Below the pieces are notes generated by a model. That model was given only the letters and a program-made list of their open reading frames with translations. It was not told the origin of the DNA and did not search any database. A DNA stretch of 13,575 nt. Source: an uncultured Erysipelotrichaceae bacterium. GTDB lineage: Bacteria; Bacillota_I; Bacilli_A; Erysipelotrichales; Erysipelotrichaceae. The position numbers were made by a program, and so were the translations under genes. The first letter of the stretch is position 1, and each line of letters opens with the position of its first letter. The stretch is taken from contig CADBPK010000258.1 in assembly GCA_902796465.1 (NCBI GenBank), positions 1-13,575 on the forward strand, written 5' to 3'. This document shows, one piece after another, positions 1 through 6,876 of this stretch.

Positions 1-208
1 AAACATTTTCCTCATTATCATTGGTGATCCGGTATTCCACTACCGCATACTGAAGAAAAACAACGTTTACCTGTCCTTTTGCATATTCAGACTGGAGATT
101 GAGTCCGATACATGAATCACTCTCATAGTATTCACATATGTATTCTTCGTTTGCCTGCTCTTTGATCCACTTCAGCAGTTCCTGTGCCATTTCACGTTTA
201 TCTGTCAT
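1..208 (-). CDS. Unknown protein, 5' part only (cut by left edge)
   Basis: The first 69 codons of a gene that runs off the left edge are visible, with no stop inside the window. The protein starts MTDKREMAQELLKWIKEQ, a charged amphipathic helix, followed by an acidic, tyrosine-rich stretch and then alternating hydrophobic residues (VNVVFLQYAVVEYRI, about residues 47-61) that look like beta strands. There is no signal peptide or membrane segment in the visible part, so a cytosolic protein is likely. The gene begins 20 bases after the stop of the RsbW-like kinase gene on the same strand, so it is probably the next gene of the signalling operon. A GGAG lies about 12 bases before the ATG, which is rather far, so the start is likely but not certain. 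I do not recognise the family. Confidence 0.6.
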   Translation of the reverse strand, partial: MTDKREMAQELLKWIKEQANEEYICEYYESDSCIGLNLQSEYAKGQVNVVFLQYAVVEYRITNDNEENV

Positions 209-228
209 AATCTGTCTGTACTCCGTTT

Positions 229-636
229 CTATATTTTTTTCTGAATCGTCAGATGATTCATTCCGTCTTTATATTCGTAAGAGACCTGGTCCATCGTCTT
301 TCTGACCAGGAAGATCCCCATTCCGCCGATATCTCTTTCTTCGACAGGAACCGTCGTATCCGGTTCTTTTACAGCCAGCGGATCAAACGGTATCCCGCTG
401 TCTGAAAAAGTTATCGTGCAGAGACGGGTATCCGGGTCATAATCATAGTTGACCAGGATGTCTCCTTTCTCCGGTCCGTAGGCGTAGAATGAGATATTGC
501 TGCAGATCTCATCCACCGCAATATCGATCTGCGTCTGGGCTTTCAGCGGGCAGTCCGCTTCTTCCAGATGCGAATCAATGAAATCCGTTATCTCCGCAAT
601 GTTTGCAGTCAGTGCTTGTACTCTCAGTTCCGGCAT
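229..636 (-). CDS. Stand-alone RsbW/SpoIIAB-like ATP-binding protein (anti-sigma-type serine kinase)
   Basis: This 135-residue protein is a single GHKL ATPase domain of the anti-sigma-factor kinase type. The N box carries E43 and N47 (AVDEICSN), the G1 box is D79-S80-G81 (FSDSGIP) and the G2 box is GGMG at residues 104-107. By family knowledge such proteins bind a target (classically a sigma factor) and phosphorylate a STAS antagonist. The STAS gene lies directly upstream, with a 15-base gap holding an AAGGTG ribosome binding site, so the two are probably translated together as partners. The protein aligns over its full length with the C-terminal domain of the receptor encoded at 2695-5283, sharing YAYG, DSGxPxxPL, IGGxGI and KTxDQxxYxY. 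No sigma factor gene is visible, so the target is unknown. It is a soluble cytosolic protein. Confidence 0.88.
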   Translation of the reverse strand: MPELRVQALTANIAEITDFIDSHLEEADCPLKAQTQIDIAVDEICSNISFYAYGPEKGDILVNYDYDPDTRLCTITFSDSGIPFDPLAVKEPDTTVPVEERDIGGMGIFLVRKTMDQVSYEYKDGMNHLTIQKKI

Positions 637-651
637 AATTCACCTTCTGTC

Positions 652-951
652 TCAGGCGATCGTCAGGATATCCGAAAATCCGGTGACATCAAAGATATCC
701 TGAATCACTTCGTTTACATGGATGACCCTCATTTCACCTGAACGATTCATGATCTTCTGCATACTAAGTATGACGCGGAGCCCGGCAGAAGAAATATATT
801 CCAGTCCGGCAAGGTCCAGAACCAGTTCACTGATACCTTCCAGGCATCCGGATATTTCTTCTTCCAGCTGCGGAGACGTCATCGTGTCCAGTTTCCCGTT
901 CAGCGCAATTGTCAGTTTGTCATCTTTTTGGTCTTTTTTTATATTCAGCAT
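652..951 (-). CDS. STAS-domain protein (anti-anti-sigma factor, RsbV/SpoIIAA-like)
   Basis: This 99-residue protein is a single STAS domain. It shows the usual strand pattern (LTIALNGKLDTMTSP near residues 13-27, ELVLDLAGLEYISSAGL at 42-58, then a MRVIHV strand). In the family a serine in the loop after the central strand is phosphorylated by the cognate kinase and dephosphorylated by a PP2C phosphatase. By alignment with SpoIIAA (DSSG, Ser58) the equivalent residue here is S55 of ISSAG. I chose the ATG at 951 rather than an in-frame ATG at 987, because GGAGG and GGGGG tracts lie just upstream of 951 and the extra N-terminal residues are simply the translated ribosome binding region. It sits between the PAS-CPBP gene (53-base gap) and the RsbW-like kinase gene (15-base gap), as expected for a kinase/antagonist pair. 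Confidence 0.9.
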   Translation of the reverse strand: MLNIKKDQKDDKLTIALNGKLDTMTSPQLEEEISGCLEGISELVLDLAGLEYISSAGLRVILSMQKIMNRSGEMRVIHVNEVIQDIFDVTGFSDILTIA

Positions 952-1004
952 GAATGATCCCCCTGTACCTCCTTGATTCCACGGCATATCCCGGCAGTTA
1001 CCGG

Positions 1005-2042
1005 TCAGTGATCGATCAGACTCAGCAGTGTTCCGGCGACACCGAATACCCAGTGGACGACCCAGACACCGTAAATCGTCTTATGTTTTTCATAAAGAAT
1101 ACCTTCCAGCCCGGCAAGGATAGCTGCGCCCATCATAAAGAGAAATCCCAGATGGATATGCAGTGCCGCAAAAACGAGCGAAGACAGCAGAATCGACATA
1201 ACCCCGTTATGTCTGCTTACCATAATCCGCTTCAGGTTTCCCTGCATGACGCTTCGGGCAAGGAATTCCTGGATACCGGCTGTGAATACATACAGGATCT
1301 GGCGTAAACCGAACAGCCGCAGATCCAGAAACGGAAGATCCGGCCTGAATGCCTGCGGACGGAATATCCGGATGCCCAGTTTCAGGGCACACAGGAACAG
1401 TACGGAACAACCCGCCGCGATCAGCGCTGACTTCAGGATCTTTTTCGGATCATCTGCGTGAATACCGAGATCCCGCCAGGAAAGACTTGTATAGCGAAGG
1501 ATAAATCCCAGCATCAGAAGACCAAGCACTTCGATCCCGTGCGTAAGATAATCCGCGGAGAACGGTCTTTTCAGATATTCCCATAACGCATAGAAGATCA
1601 TCCAGCCGCAGAATCCGAAGAGGAATGTCGTAAAGGTAGTGGAAGAATCCACCAGCCTCTGCCGCATCTTTTCTGCTTCTGTTTCATCCGCAAGCGTGAT
1701 GACGATCCGGGATGATGCCCCTTCTCCTTCCAGAAACGAACTCGACATCCGGAAGACGTATTTTCTTCCGGAGGGCGTCATATACCTGACGTGTCCTATG
1801 TGCGTGTTTTCTTTCTGGTAAAGGGCGTTGAAGATATATTCATTGAACTCATCGTTGTAGTTGTTGTCCGAAATCTCCGGAAACCTGATCTCCTTTTCTG
1901 AGAACTCAGCCGGCAGTTCAAGCATTTCGGATGCAGGATGATTGACATACAATACGTGTCCTTTCGTATTCAGGACAACGACTGCGGTGCTCATATCCCG
2001 CAGTACGCGTCTTGTAAAATCGTTATGATTTGTTTCTGTCAT
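1005..2042 (-). CDS. PAS domain fused to a CPBP/CAAX-protease-like membrane domain with altered active site
   Basis: This 345-residue protein has two parts. Residues about 10-125 form a PAS-type sensor domain (STAVVVLNTKGHVLYVNHPA, then a C-terminal beta region ending RIVITLADETEAE). After a short linker come about seven hydrophobic segments (roughly 139-156, 169-182, 203-222, 246-257, 283-298, 300-314 and 324-342) matching the CPBP (CAAX protease and bacteriocin-processing) fold. The family motifs are recognisable: QEFLAR at 258-263 where EExxxR is usual, FAALH at 291-295, and HWVFG at 330-334 where HxxxN is usual. The first glutamate, catalytic in Rce1-type enzymes, is therefore glutamine and the last asparagine is glycine, while both histidines remain. 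The protein may be a weak or non-catalytic membrane sensor. The start has an AGAAGG site a few bases upstream and the gene follows the two-helix membrane protein by 29 bases. Confidence 0.82.
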   Translation of the reverse strand: MTETNHNDFTRRVLRDMSTAVVVLNTKGHVLYVNHPASEMLELPAEFSEKEIRFPEISDNNYNDEFNEYIFNALYQKENTHIGHVRYMTPSGRKYVFRMSSSFLEGEGASSRIVITLADETEAEKMRQRLVDSSTTFTTFLFGFCGWMIFYALWEYLKRPFSADYLTHGIEVLGLLMLGFILRYTSLSWRDLGIHADDPKKILKSALIAAGCSVLFLCALKLGIRIFRPQAFRPDLPFLDLRLFGLRQILYVFTAGIQEFLARSVMQGNLKRIMVSRHNGVMSILLSSLVFAALHIHLGFLFMMGAAILAGLEGILYEKHKTIYGVWVVHWVFGVAGTLLSLIDH

Positions 2043-2071
2043 ATCATCCCTTCTTTCTACGACAGGCTGTG

Positions 2072-2575
2072 TTAGTTATTATCACTTTTTCTCTTTTTAT
2101 AAACCGCAAACGTCAGCGGTGCATTCATTGCGGCCTGTACCCGCGCAATTTCCTTTTCCTTGGAGACCCAGTCGAACCAGGTATCACCTACCTGCCAGAG
2201 CAGATACGCGCCGACATTGCTCATAACAACGAATATGATGCTTCTGTTGGGATCATTGGCAGAAAAGTAGATCGAGCAATAGAGCAGTGTCAGGGAAATA
2301 ATGATCAGCGAAATGGCACGGATATAGACGCGCCACATCTCCCGCTTAAGCTTTCTCTGTCTGTCCTGATAGTGCTCACGGTAGATCTCTATGACTTTTT
2401 CCTTGATCACATCATTCAAAACATCCGTAAAGATACAGAGGTGCAGCTTAAACACCATATCGCTGTCCACTATCCTGTCAACTTCACGGTAGATCACATC
2501 GTTCAGTTCATTATGAGGTGTCAGAACATATGGATCAAACAGTTCTTCCTTTGGGATTTTAAGATTAAGTTCCAT
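2072..2575 (-). CDS. Two-helix membrane protein of unknown function
   Basis: I do not recognise this 167-residue protein. It has a soluble N-terminal half (residues 1-80) with mixed acidic and basic helices, including a strongly basic stretch (QDRQRKLKREMWR, 70-82) just before the first membrane segment. Two hydrophobic helices follow at about 86-105 and 112-130, joined by a very short loop (ANDPNRS). A C-terminal tail of about 35 residues ends KKRKSDNN. Both ends are probably cytosolic by the positive-inside rule. The start is supported by GGAG about 8 bases before the ATG. It lies between the receptor phosphatase and the PAS-CPBP gene on the same strand, so it may be a membrane partner in the module, but that is inferred from position alone. 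A candidate promoter lies just upstream. Confidence 0.8.
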   Translation of the reverse strand: MELNLKIPKEELFDPYVLTPHNELNDVIYREVDRIVDSDMVFKLHLCIFTDVLNDVIKEKVIEIYREHYQDRQRKLKREMWRVYIRAISLIIISLTLLYCSIYFSANDPNRSIIFVVMSNVGAYLLWQVGDTWFDWVSKEKEIARVQAAMNAPLTFAVYKKRKSDNN

Positions 2576-2629
2576 CGCACTACTCCGTTTCCATACGGTA
2601 TTATGATCGTTTTTCAGATTGCTGTTTTT

Positions 2630-2659
2630 ATTATAAATTCTTCCACAAGCGTCCGTAAA
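2630..2659 (-). promoter_or_regulatory. Candidate sigma-A promoter inside the signalling gene cluster
   Basis: In the 119-base gap between the receptor gene and the two-helix protein gene, the minus strand reads TTTACG (2654-2659), an 18-base spacer, and a perfect TATAAT (2630-2635). Transcription would start near 2623 and serve the genes from 2575 leftwards independently of the receptor. The -35 matches the consensus only partly. The rest of the gap shows no convincing terminator; a 22-codon ORF in it lacks a ribosome binding site. Confidence 0.5.
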
Positions 2660-2694
2660 CCTTTATTCACCTGTGGATGCATGTGTGCTTTCTG

Positions 2695-5283
2695 TTACAG
2701 ATTCTTTTTGATCGTCAGGATGTTCTTCTTGTCCTCATAACGGTAGAACATCTGATCCGACGTCTTCTTGGACATATAGATCCCGAGTCCTCCGATCTGT
2801 CTGTCTTCAGCGGTAGCCGCCATATCCGGATCGGCTTTTTCGAGCGGATTGTACGGTGTGCCGGAGTCGATGAATGTCACTGCGATCTGGGAGTTGGTCC
2901 GGTCCATATCCACATGGATCACGACATTTCCGGTCTCCGCACCGTAGGCATAATTGGCAATGTTGACGAAGATCTCTTCCGATGCGAGTTCCATCTGCAG
3001 TTTTGTTTTGACGGAATCCGTCATTTCATCCATACTGCTGCGGATAAACTCGAGAACCTGGTCCAGGTTTTCCTTTTTCGCTTCGATCTTCATTTTTTTA
3101 TGAATGCCGCCTGCTGTGCCGCCATTGTAGCGCATACTCAGCATGGTGATGTCATCAAACTGTTCTGCACTGCCGACAAATGCATCGATTCCGCACATCA
3201 CGTTCTCCAGAACCTGGACCGGCGAAGCATCGGCGTCTTTATTCAGCGCAGCCAGTACACGTTCTGTGCCTAACAGCTCACGTGAACTGTTCTCCGCTTC
3301 AGGAACACCGTCGGTATATACGAACAGGGAATCTCCTGCATTCATTTTGAATGTATGCTCACGGAATGAAATATCTTCCATTGCAGCCACAGCCATGGAA
3401 TGCTTGTATTTGACGATCTCATACTGCCCGCCGGCACGTCGCACGATCGGATGCTCATGTCCGGCATTAACGGCTACGCCTTCCCCTGTTGACAATGTGA
3501 TGACAGCCAGCCAGACGGTCACAAACATGCCGGTCTTATTTCCTTCCAGCAGATGGTTATTGACATTTTTAAGTACTTCGCCGGGGCTTTCTCCTGCTTC
3601 GAGTCTCGTTTTGATCAGGATCTTGGCGATCATCATGAACAGAGCCGCCGGCACGCCTTTGCCGGAGACATCCGCCATGACAAGGGCCAGATGATCATCA
3701 TCGATCAGGAAGAAATCATAGAAATCTCCGCCGACTTCCTTTGCAGGGATCATGGTCGCAAACAGTTCAAACTCCGGTCTGTATGGATAAGGTGGGAAAA
3801 TCCGCGGCAGCTGGCTTTCCTGAATCTCCGTCGCCAGATGCAGTTCGGCACCGATCCTTTCCTTTTCAGCAGTAACTGTCTGCAGTTCATTCATATAGGC
3901 AACCGTCTTTTCGGAAATATCCGCAAATGACTGTGCCAGTGTTTCGATCTCATCCCCTGTCCTGTATACATCTTCCATCCGGAACTGTTTCTCGTCTCCA
4001 CCGAGGGAAGAGATTCTTTTCGTTATGGTTTCCAGCGGTTTTACGATCCGTTTGCCGAGGACAATTGCATTAAATATAGACAATGCAAATATCAGAAGCA
4101 GGAATCCTATGAGTGTATTTCTCGCATTCCGGATATTATTCCGGAATATTTCCCTGGAAGCCTGCTGGATCTCATCAGTCTTCTCCTGCATCATAACTGT
4201 AGGCTGATCAGCCAGGGAACTGTCAATAACAGAGATGATCGTCCACCCTACGGTATTCATTTCCGCAGCTGTCATGTAATAGGATTTATCCTGCAGTTTG
4301 ATCACTTTGACACTGTTATTGCCCTGCATGGCTTCAGTGATAAAAGCCGCAAGTTCCGCATTATCTGATTTTCTGAGATCCGGAGCATTTTCGGATGAAT
4401 ATACCTGGAGTTCCCCTTCTGTAAACGGAGAGAAAATGACATGGCCATCCCGGTCAATGATCAGTACCTGGTCATACTGCCCGGCTGTTTCCTCTACGGC
4501 AGTTTTCATGGAACCGAGGAACATATCCGCACCGACTACTGCTACGATCCTGCCGTTATGGTAAACAGGAATCGCACAGACAATACCGATCTCATCTGTA
4601 AACATGTCCTTTTCAATACCGGTGAAATATACACCGCCGGTTTCCACAGCACCTTTGTACCAGGGTCTCTCCGTTACCGGAATATGATTCAGTTCCCCGT
4701 CCGCCGTGAACTTCTTCCCCGACCGGTCATCAGCGATGATAAACAACCCGTCAGGTGTTCCGATAAAGCAGGAATTCAGTCTTTCGGAATTTTCAAACTG
4801 GGAAAGCATCATGTCATTCATATTGCTGAGAAGTGCTATTTTACTCTGTATATCCCCGCGGCTCAGATCAGTTCCTTCCTGTGTCAGCAGCTGGACAACC
4901 GCCTTCCCTTCGTTGGCCGGATCCGGAGCCGGGACACGGAATGACCCGTGGATCCCTTTTCCGTCATACAGACTTTCCGCATAATTTTTCAGCAGTTCAA
5001 CCTGGTCTTCGAGGTCACTGAAAAGATCATCGGCAATATACGCTTCCAGCTGTGTTGACCTGCCCAGGCTGCTCTGTATCATACCGTTCATCGTCTTGGA
5101 AGAAAGATCATGAATCGATTCCTGCTGCTGGACGCCGGATGTATTCACCAGTTCGGTAAGATTTCTCAGTTGGTAAAAAACAACAAGTGAATAAGCCCCG
5201 GCAATCAGAAGCGCCGTAATCAGCACAAGATTAAAGATCTTCTGCACGATGCCGCCGATAACAAGATTTCCGATTTTTTTCAT
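2695..5283 (-). CDS. Membrane receptor: dCache sensor, HAMP, PP2C (SpoIIE) phosphatase, RsbW-like ATPase domain
   Basis: This 862-residue protein is a transmembrane sensor with two opposing output domains. It has a first membrane helix (about 13-36), an extracellular dCache-like domain (about 38-385, with RPWY at 206-209 and D253), a second membrane helix (389-409), a HAMP region (about 408-464), a coiled-coil linker (ELHLATEIQESQLP), a PP2C/SpoIIE phosphatase domain (about 505-720) and a C-terminal GHKL ATPase (about 728-862). Phosphatase metal ligands are present: D520 and D523 in GGDFYD, D538 in ADVSGKG, D658 in TDG, and D710-D711 in FDDIT. The ATPase keeps E770 and N774, D806-S807-G808, and GGLG at 831-834. 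RsbU-like phosphatases dephosphorylate STAS proteins and RsbW-like domains phosphorylate them, so one polypeptide may do both. The start has a strong GGGAGG site 6 bases upstream. The GDSL gene ends 76 bases before it on the same strand. Confidence 0.93.
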   Translation of the reverse strand: MKKIGNLVIGGIVQKIFNLVLITALLIAGAYSLVVFYQLRNLTELVNTSGVQQQESIHDLSSKTMNGMIQSSLGRSTQLEAYIADDLFSDLEDQVELLKNYAESLYDGKGIHGSFRVPAPDPANEGKAVVQLLTQEGTDLSRGDIQSKIALLSNMNDMMLSQFENSERLNSCFIGTPDGLFIIADDRSGKKFTADGELNHIPVTERPWYKGAVETGGVYFTGIEKDMFTDEIGIVCAIPVYHNGRIVAVVGADMFLGSMKTAVEETAGQYDQVLIIDRDGHVIFSPFTEGELQVYSSENAPDLRKSDNAELAAFITEAMQGNNSVKVIKLQDKSYYMTAAEMNTVGWTIISVIDSSLADQPTVMMQEKTDEIQQASREIFRNNIRNARNTLIGFLLLIFALSIFNAIVLGKRIVKPLETITKRISSLGGDEKQFRMEDVYRTGDEIETLAQSFADISEKTVAYMNELQTVTAEKERIGAELHLATEIQESQLPRIFPPYPYRPEFELFATMIPAKEVGGDFYDFFLIDDDHLALVMADVSGKGVPAALFMMIAKILIKTRLEAGESPGEVLKNVNNHLLEGNKTGMFVTVWLAVITLSTGEGVAVNAGHEHPIVRRAGGQYEIVKYKHSMAVAAMEDISFREHTFKMNAGDSLFVYTDGVPEAENSSRELLGTERVLAALNKDADASPVQVLENVMCGIDAFVGSAEQFDDITMLSMRYNGGTAGGIHKKMKIEAKKENLDQVLEFIRSSMDEMTDSVKTKLQMELASEEIFVNIANYAYGAETGNVVIHVDMDRTNSQIAVTFIDSGTPYNPLEKADPDMAATAEDRQIGGLGIYMSKKTSDQMFYRYEDKKNILTIKKNL

Positions 5284-5359
5284 ACAATACCTCCCGGGGT
5301 TTATGTGTTTGTTCTGTGTGTTAATGCCGCAGACGGAACGTACGGAAAACAGACATTCT

Positions 5360-5935
5360 TCAGACTGTCTCCGCAGCAGTTTTCAGTATTTTCAGCATTT
5401 TCCGAGCGAAAACACTGTGACTTTTCTCATCGAAATGAACACCGTCCGGACCGACAGTAATTCCCCAATGTGCAGCATCCGCAAGCAGGATACCGTTGTT
5501 TTCTGCAATCGCAGCATATATTTTCGGAAGCAGACCGGACTGCCGGATCGCCTCTTTGCCGGCACCCCATGAACCGTTTTCCACAGGCACCGGCGCTGTC
5601 AGGATCAGCGTATTTCCGGAATCCTTTTTCAGCGTCCTGATCAGGATATCCATCTTACAGCCGCACGCTGCGGCAGACATTCCGCCGATCACGTCATTCG
5701 TTCCCAGCATGATGATCACAGTACAGGGGGAATATCCCGATACCCTTTCTGCGATTTCAGCAGATTCCGCTTCACCGGGAATCATTCTTCCGTTGATCCC
5801 GTCATCGATTACCCGGAAGCCTTCTTCTCTGATCAGGCTTGTCCAGCGCACGCCGGCAGGATAACGTCCGTTATAACAGGCAGTGTCCGTATATCCCCAT
5901 GTATTGGAATCACCGATGCAGAATACCGTTTTCAT
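5360..5935 (-). CDS. SGNH/GDSL-family hydrolase (esterase or lipase)
   Basis: This 191-residue protein is a compact SGNH hydrolase that would cleave an ester of unknown substrate. The family blocks are in order: GDSNTWG at 8-14 with nucleophile S10, GINGR at 46-50, GTND at 78-81, and DGVH at 164-167 supplying D164 and H167 of the triad. There is no signal peptide, so it should be cytosolic, as in arylesterase-like members of the family. Its ATG overlaps the TGA of the upstream PHP-domain gene by four bases (ATGA), with an AGAAGGA site inside that gene, so translation is probably coupled. The nearest gene downstream is the membrane receptor phosphatase. No substrate can be deduced. Confidence 0.9.
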   Translation of the reverse strand: MKTVFCIGDSNTWGYTDTACYNGRYPAGVRWTSLIREEGFRVIDDGINGRMIPGEAESAEIAERVSGYSPCTVIIMLGTNDVIGGMSAAACGCKMDILIRTLKKDSGNTLILTAPVPVENGSWGAGKEAIRQSGLLPKIYAAIAENNGILLADAAHWGITVGPDGVHFDEKSHSVFARKMLKILKTAAETV

Positions 5936-6777
5936 TCCTTCTGTTCCAGCCGGAGCGATTCATAGAAGGAGAACGGAACAGAGAGGGTTCCCCTGCCGTT
6001 TCCCAGATCGATATCCGGTTTTGCCTTTCCGTGAAAATCTGAACCGCCGCTTTGTTTGAGACCAAAGCGCTGTGCCAGTTCGATTGCTTTTTCTGTGGTT
6101 TTTTCGTCAAACATGGAATATCTGGTTTCGATCGCATCGAGACCGGCCTCCTTTGCCAGAGGCAGAAATTCCGTCAGTCCTTTGTATGTCAGGTTCAGAA
6201 ACGGATGCGCGAGAATGGCAGCCGCCCCGTACATTTTGATAAACCGGATCGTTGCAAGTGCGCCCAGCCGTTTTGCGGGTACGTAGAACCCGTCTCCTTC
6301 TTTCAGCAATGTATCGAACGCTTCCTTTACGCTGCTGACATAGCCCTTCGCGAGCAGTACTCTGGCGACATGCGCCCTGTTGAAATCCTCTGCTTCAGTC
6401 AGCGCAGCAGCTTCCTCATATGTGATGTCATATCCGGCGGCGCGGAAATTATTGATCATTTTCGTATTACTCGTCTGTTTTGCGATATGAGCCAGTTCCA
6501 GATAGTCTTCGATTTCCGGCCATGTTTCTTCCGCAAAAAACAGACCGACGATATGCAGTTCCGTTCCTTCGTAGTCTGTCGTAAACTCACATCCGGGAAC
6601 TGTAATCACATGATAATTCCTGCCCGCTTCCATGAATTCAGACAGGCCTTTGGAGGTATTGTGATCGGTCAGTGCCACAGCTGAAAGTCCTTTTTCTGCC
6701 GCATAGCTGACCAGTTCCGTGGGCGTAAAAGTCCCATCTGAAAAAGTCGAATGCGTGTGCAGATCGCAAGTTTTCAT
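5932..6777 (-). CDS. PHP-domain phosphoesterase (RNase AM / nucleoside bisphosphate phosphatase type)
   Basis: This 281-residue protein is a PHP-family metal-dependent phosphoesterase of the YciV/TrpH type. Visible metal-binding residues are H7 and H9 (DLHTHS), D14, H39 (LTDHN), E64 (PGCEF), H75, H191 (LAHP), and D247 and H249 (GSDFHG). Its length and motif order match this family, whose characterised members hydrolyse 3',5'-nucleoside bisphosphates or trim short RNA from the 5' end. The exact substrate here is inferred, not seen. The start is supported by an AAAGGA site. The stop overlaps the start of the SGNH hydrolase gene, so these two genes form a translationally coupled pair. A 99-base gap separates it from uxuA upstream. 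Confidence 0.9.
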   Translation of the reverse strand: MKTCDLHTHSTFSDGTFTPTELVSYAAEKGLSAVALTDHNTSKGLSEFMEAGRNYHVITVPGCEFTTDYEGTELHIVGLFFAEETWPEIEDYLELAHIAKQTSNTKMINNFRAAGYDITYEEAAALTEAEDFNRAHVARVLLAKGYVSSVKEAFDTLLKEGDGFYVPAKRLGALATIRFIKMYGAAAILAHPFLNLTYKGLTEFLPLAKEAGLDAIETRYSMFDEKTTEKAIELAQRFGLKQSGGSDFHGKAKPDIDLGNGRGTLSVPFSFYESLRLEQKE

Positions 6778-6795
6778 AGCCTGTCCTTTCTGACT

Positions 6796-6823
6796 GCCGG
6801 TTTAAGCGCATGATAAAACCAGC
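6796..6823 (-). other. Leader stem-loop upstream of the PHP gene
   Basis: On the minus strand GCTGGTTT (6816-6823) and AAACCGGC (6796-6803) can pair over eight positions, including one G-U, around a 12-base loop. No T-run follows, so it is not a standard terminator. It would lie in the leader of the PHP gene just before its ribosome binding site. Its function is unknown and it may be chance. Confidence 0.25.
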
Positions 6824-6843
6824 TTCCTACTTATATATTATAT

Positions 6844-6871
6844 ATTATGGTACCGCTTCTTCGGAGACAAA
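6844..6871 (-). promoter_or_regulatory. Weak candidate promoter for the PHP-GDSL pair
   Basis: On the minus strand TTTGTC (6866-6871) is followed after 16 bases by CATAAT (6844-6849). An overlapping perfect TATAAT lies at 6837-6842, but no -35 sits at proper spacing for it. The AT-rich block is typical of a promoter, but the assignment is weak, and read-through from uxuA is also possible. Confidence 0.3.
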
Positions 6872-6876
6872 CTGCT

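Noticed and set aside
954..1307. Plus-strand open frames opposite the signalling genes, such as those around 954-1307, 2030-2740 and 2677-3273
   Set aside because: They are antisense to genes with clear domains, lack ribosome binding sites and show Cys/His/Arg-rich composition typical of shadow frames.
2641..2677. Inverted repeat TCCACA/TGTGGA after the receptor gene as a possible terminator
   Set aside because: Only six pairs around a loop of more than 20 bases with no T-run; not a convincing terminator.
2616..2683. A 22-codon minus-strand ORF (starts MHPQVNKGLRTLVEEF) in the gap after the receptor gene
   Set aside because: It has no ribosome binding site and overlaps the candidate internal promoter, so it is more likely non-coding.
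5284..5359. Possible terminator or promoter in the 76-base gap between the GDSL and receptor genes
   Set aside because: Only a five-pair AGACA/TGTCT hairpin with a short T-run and no TATAAT-like box; too weak to annotate, so co-transcription is left open.
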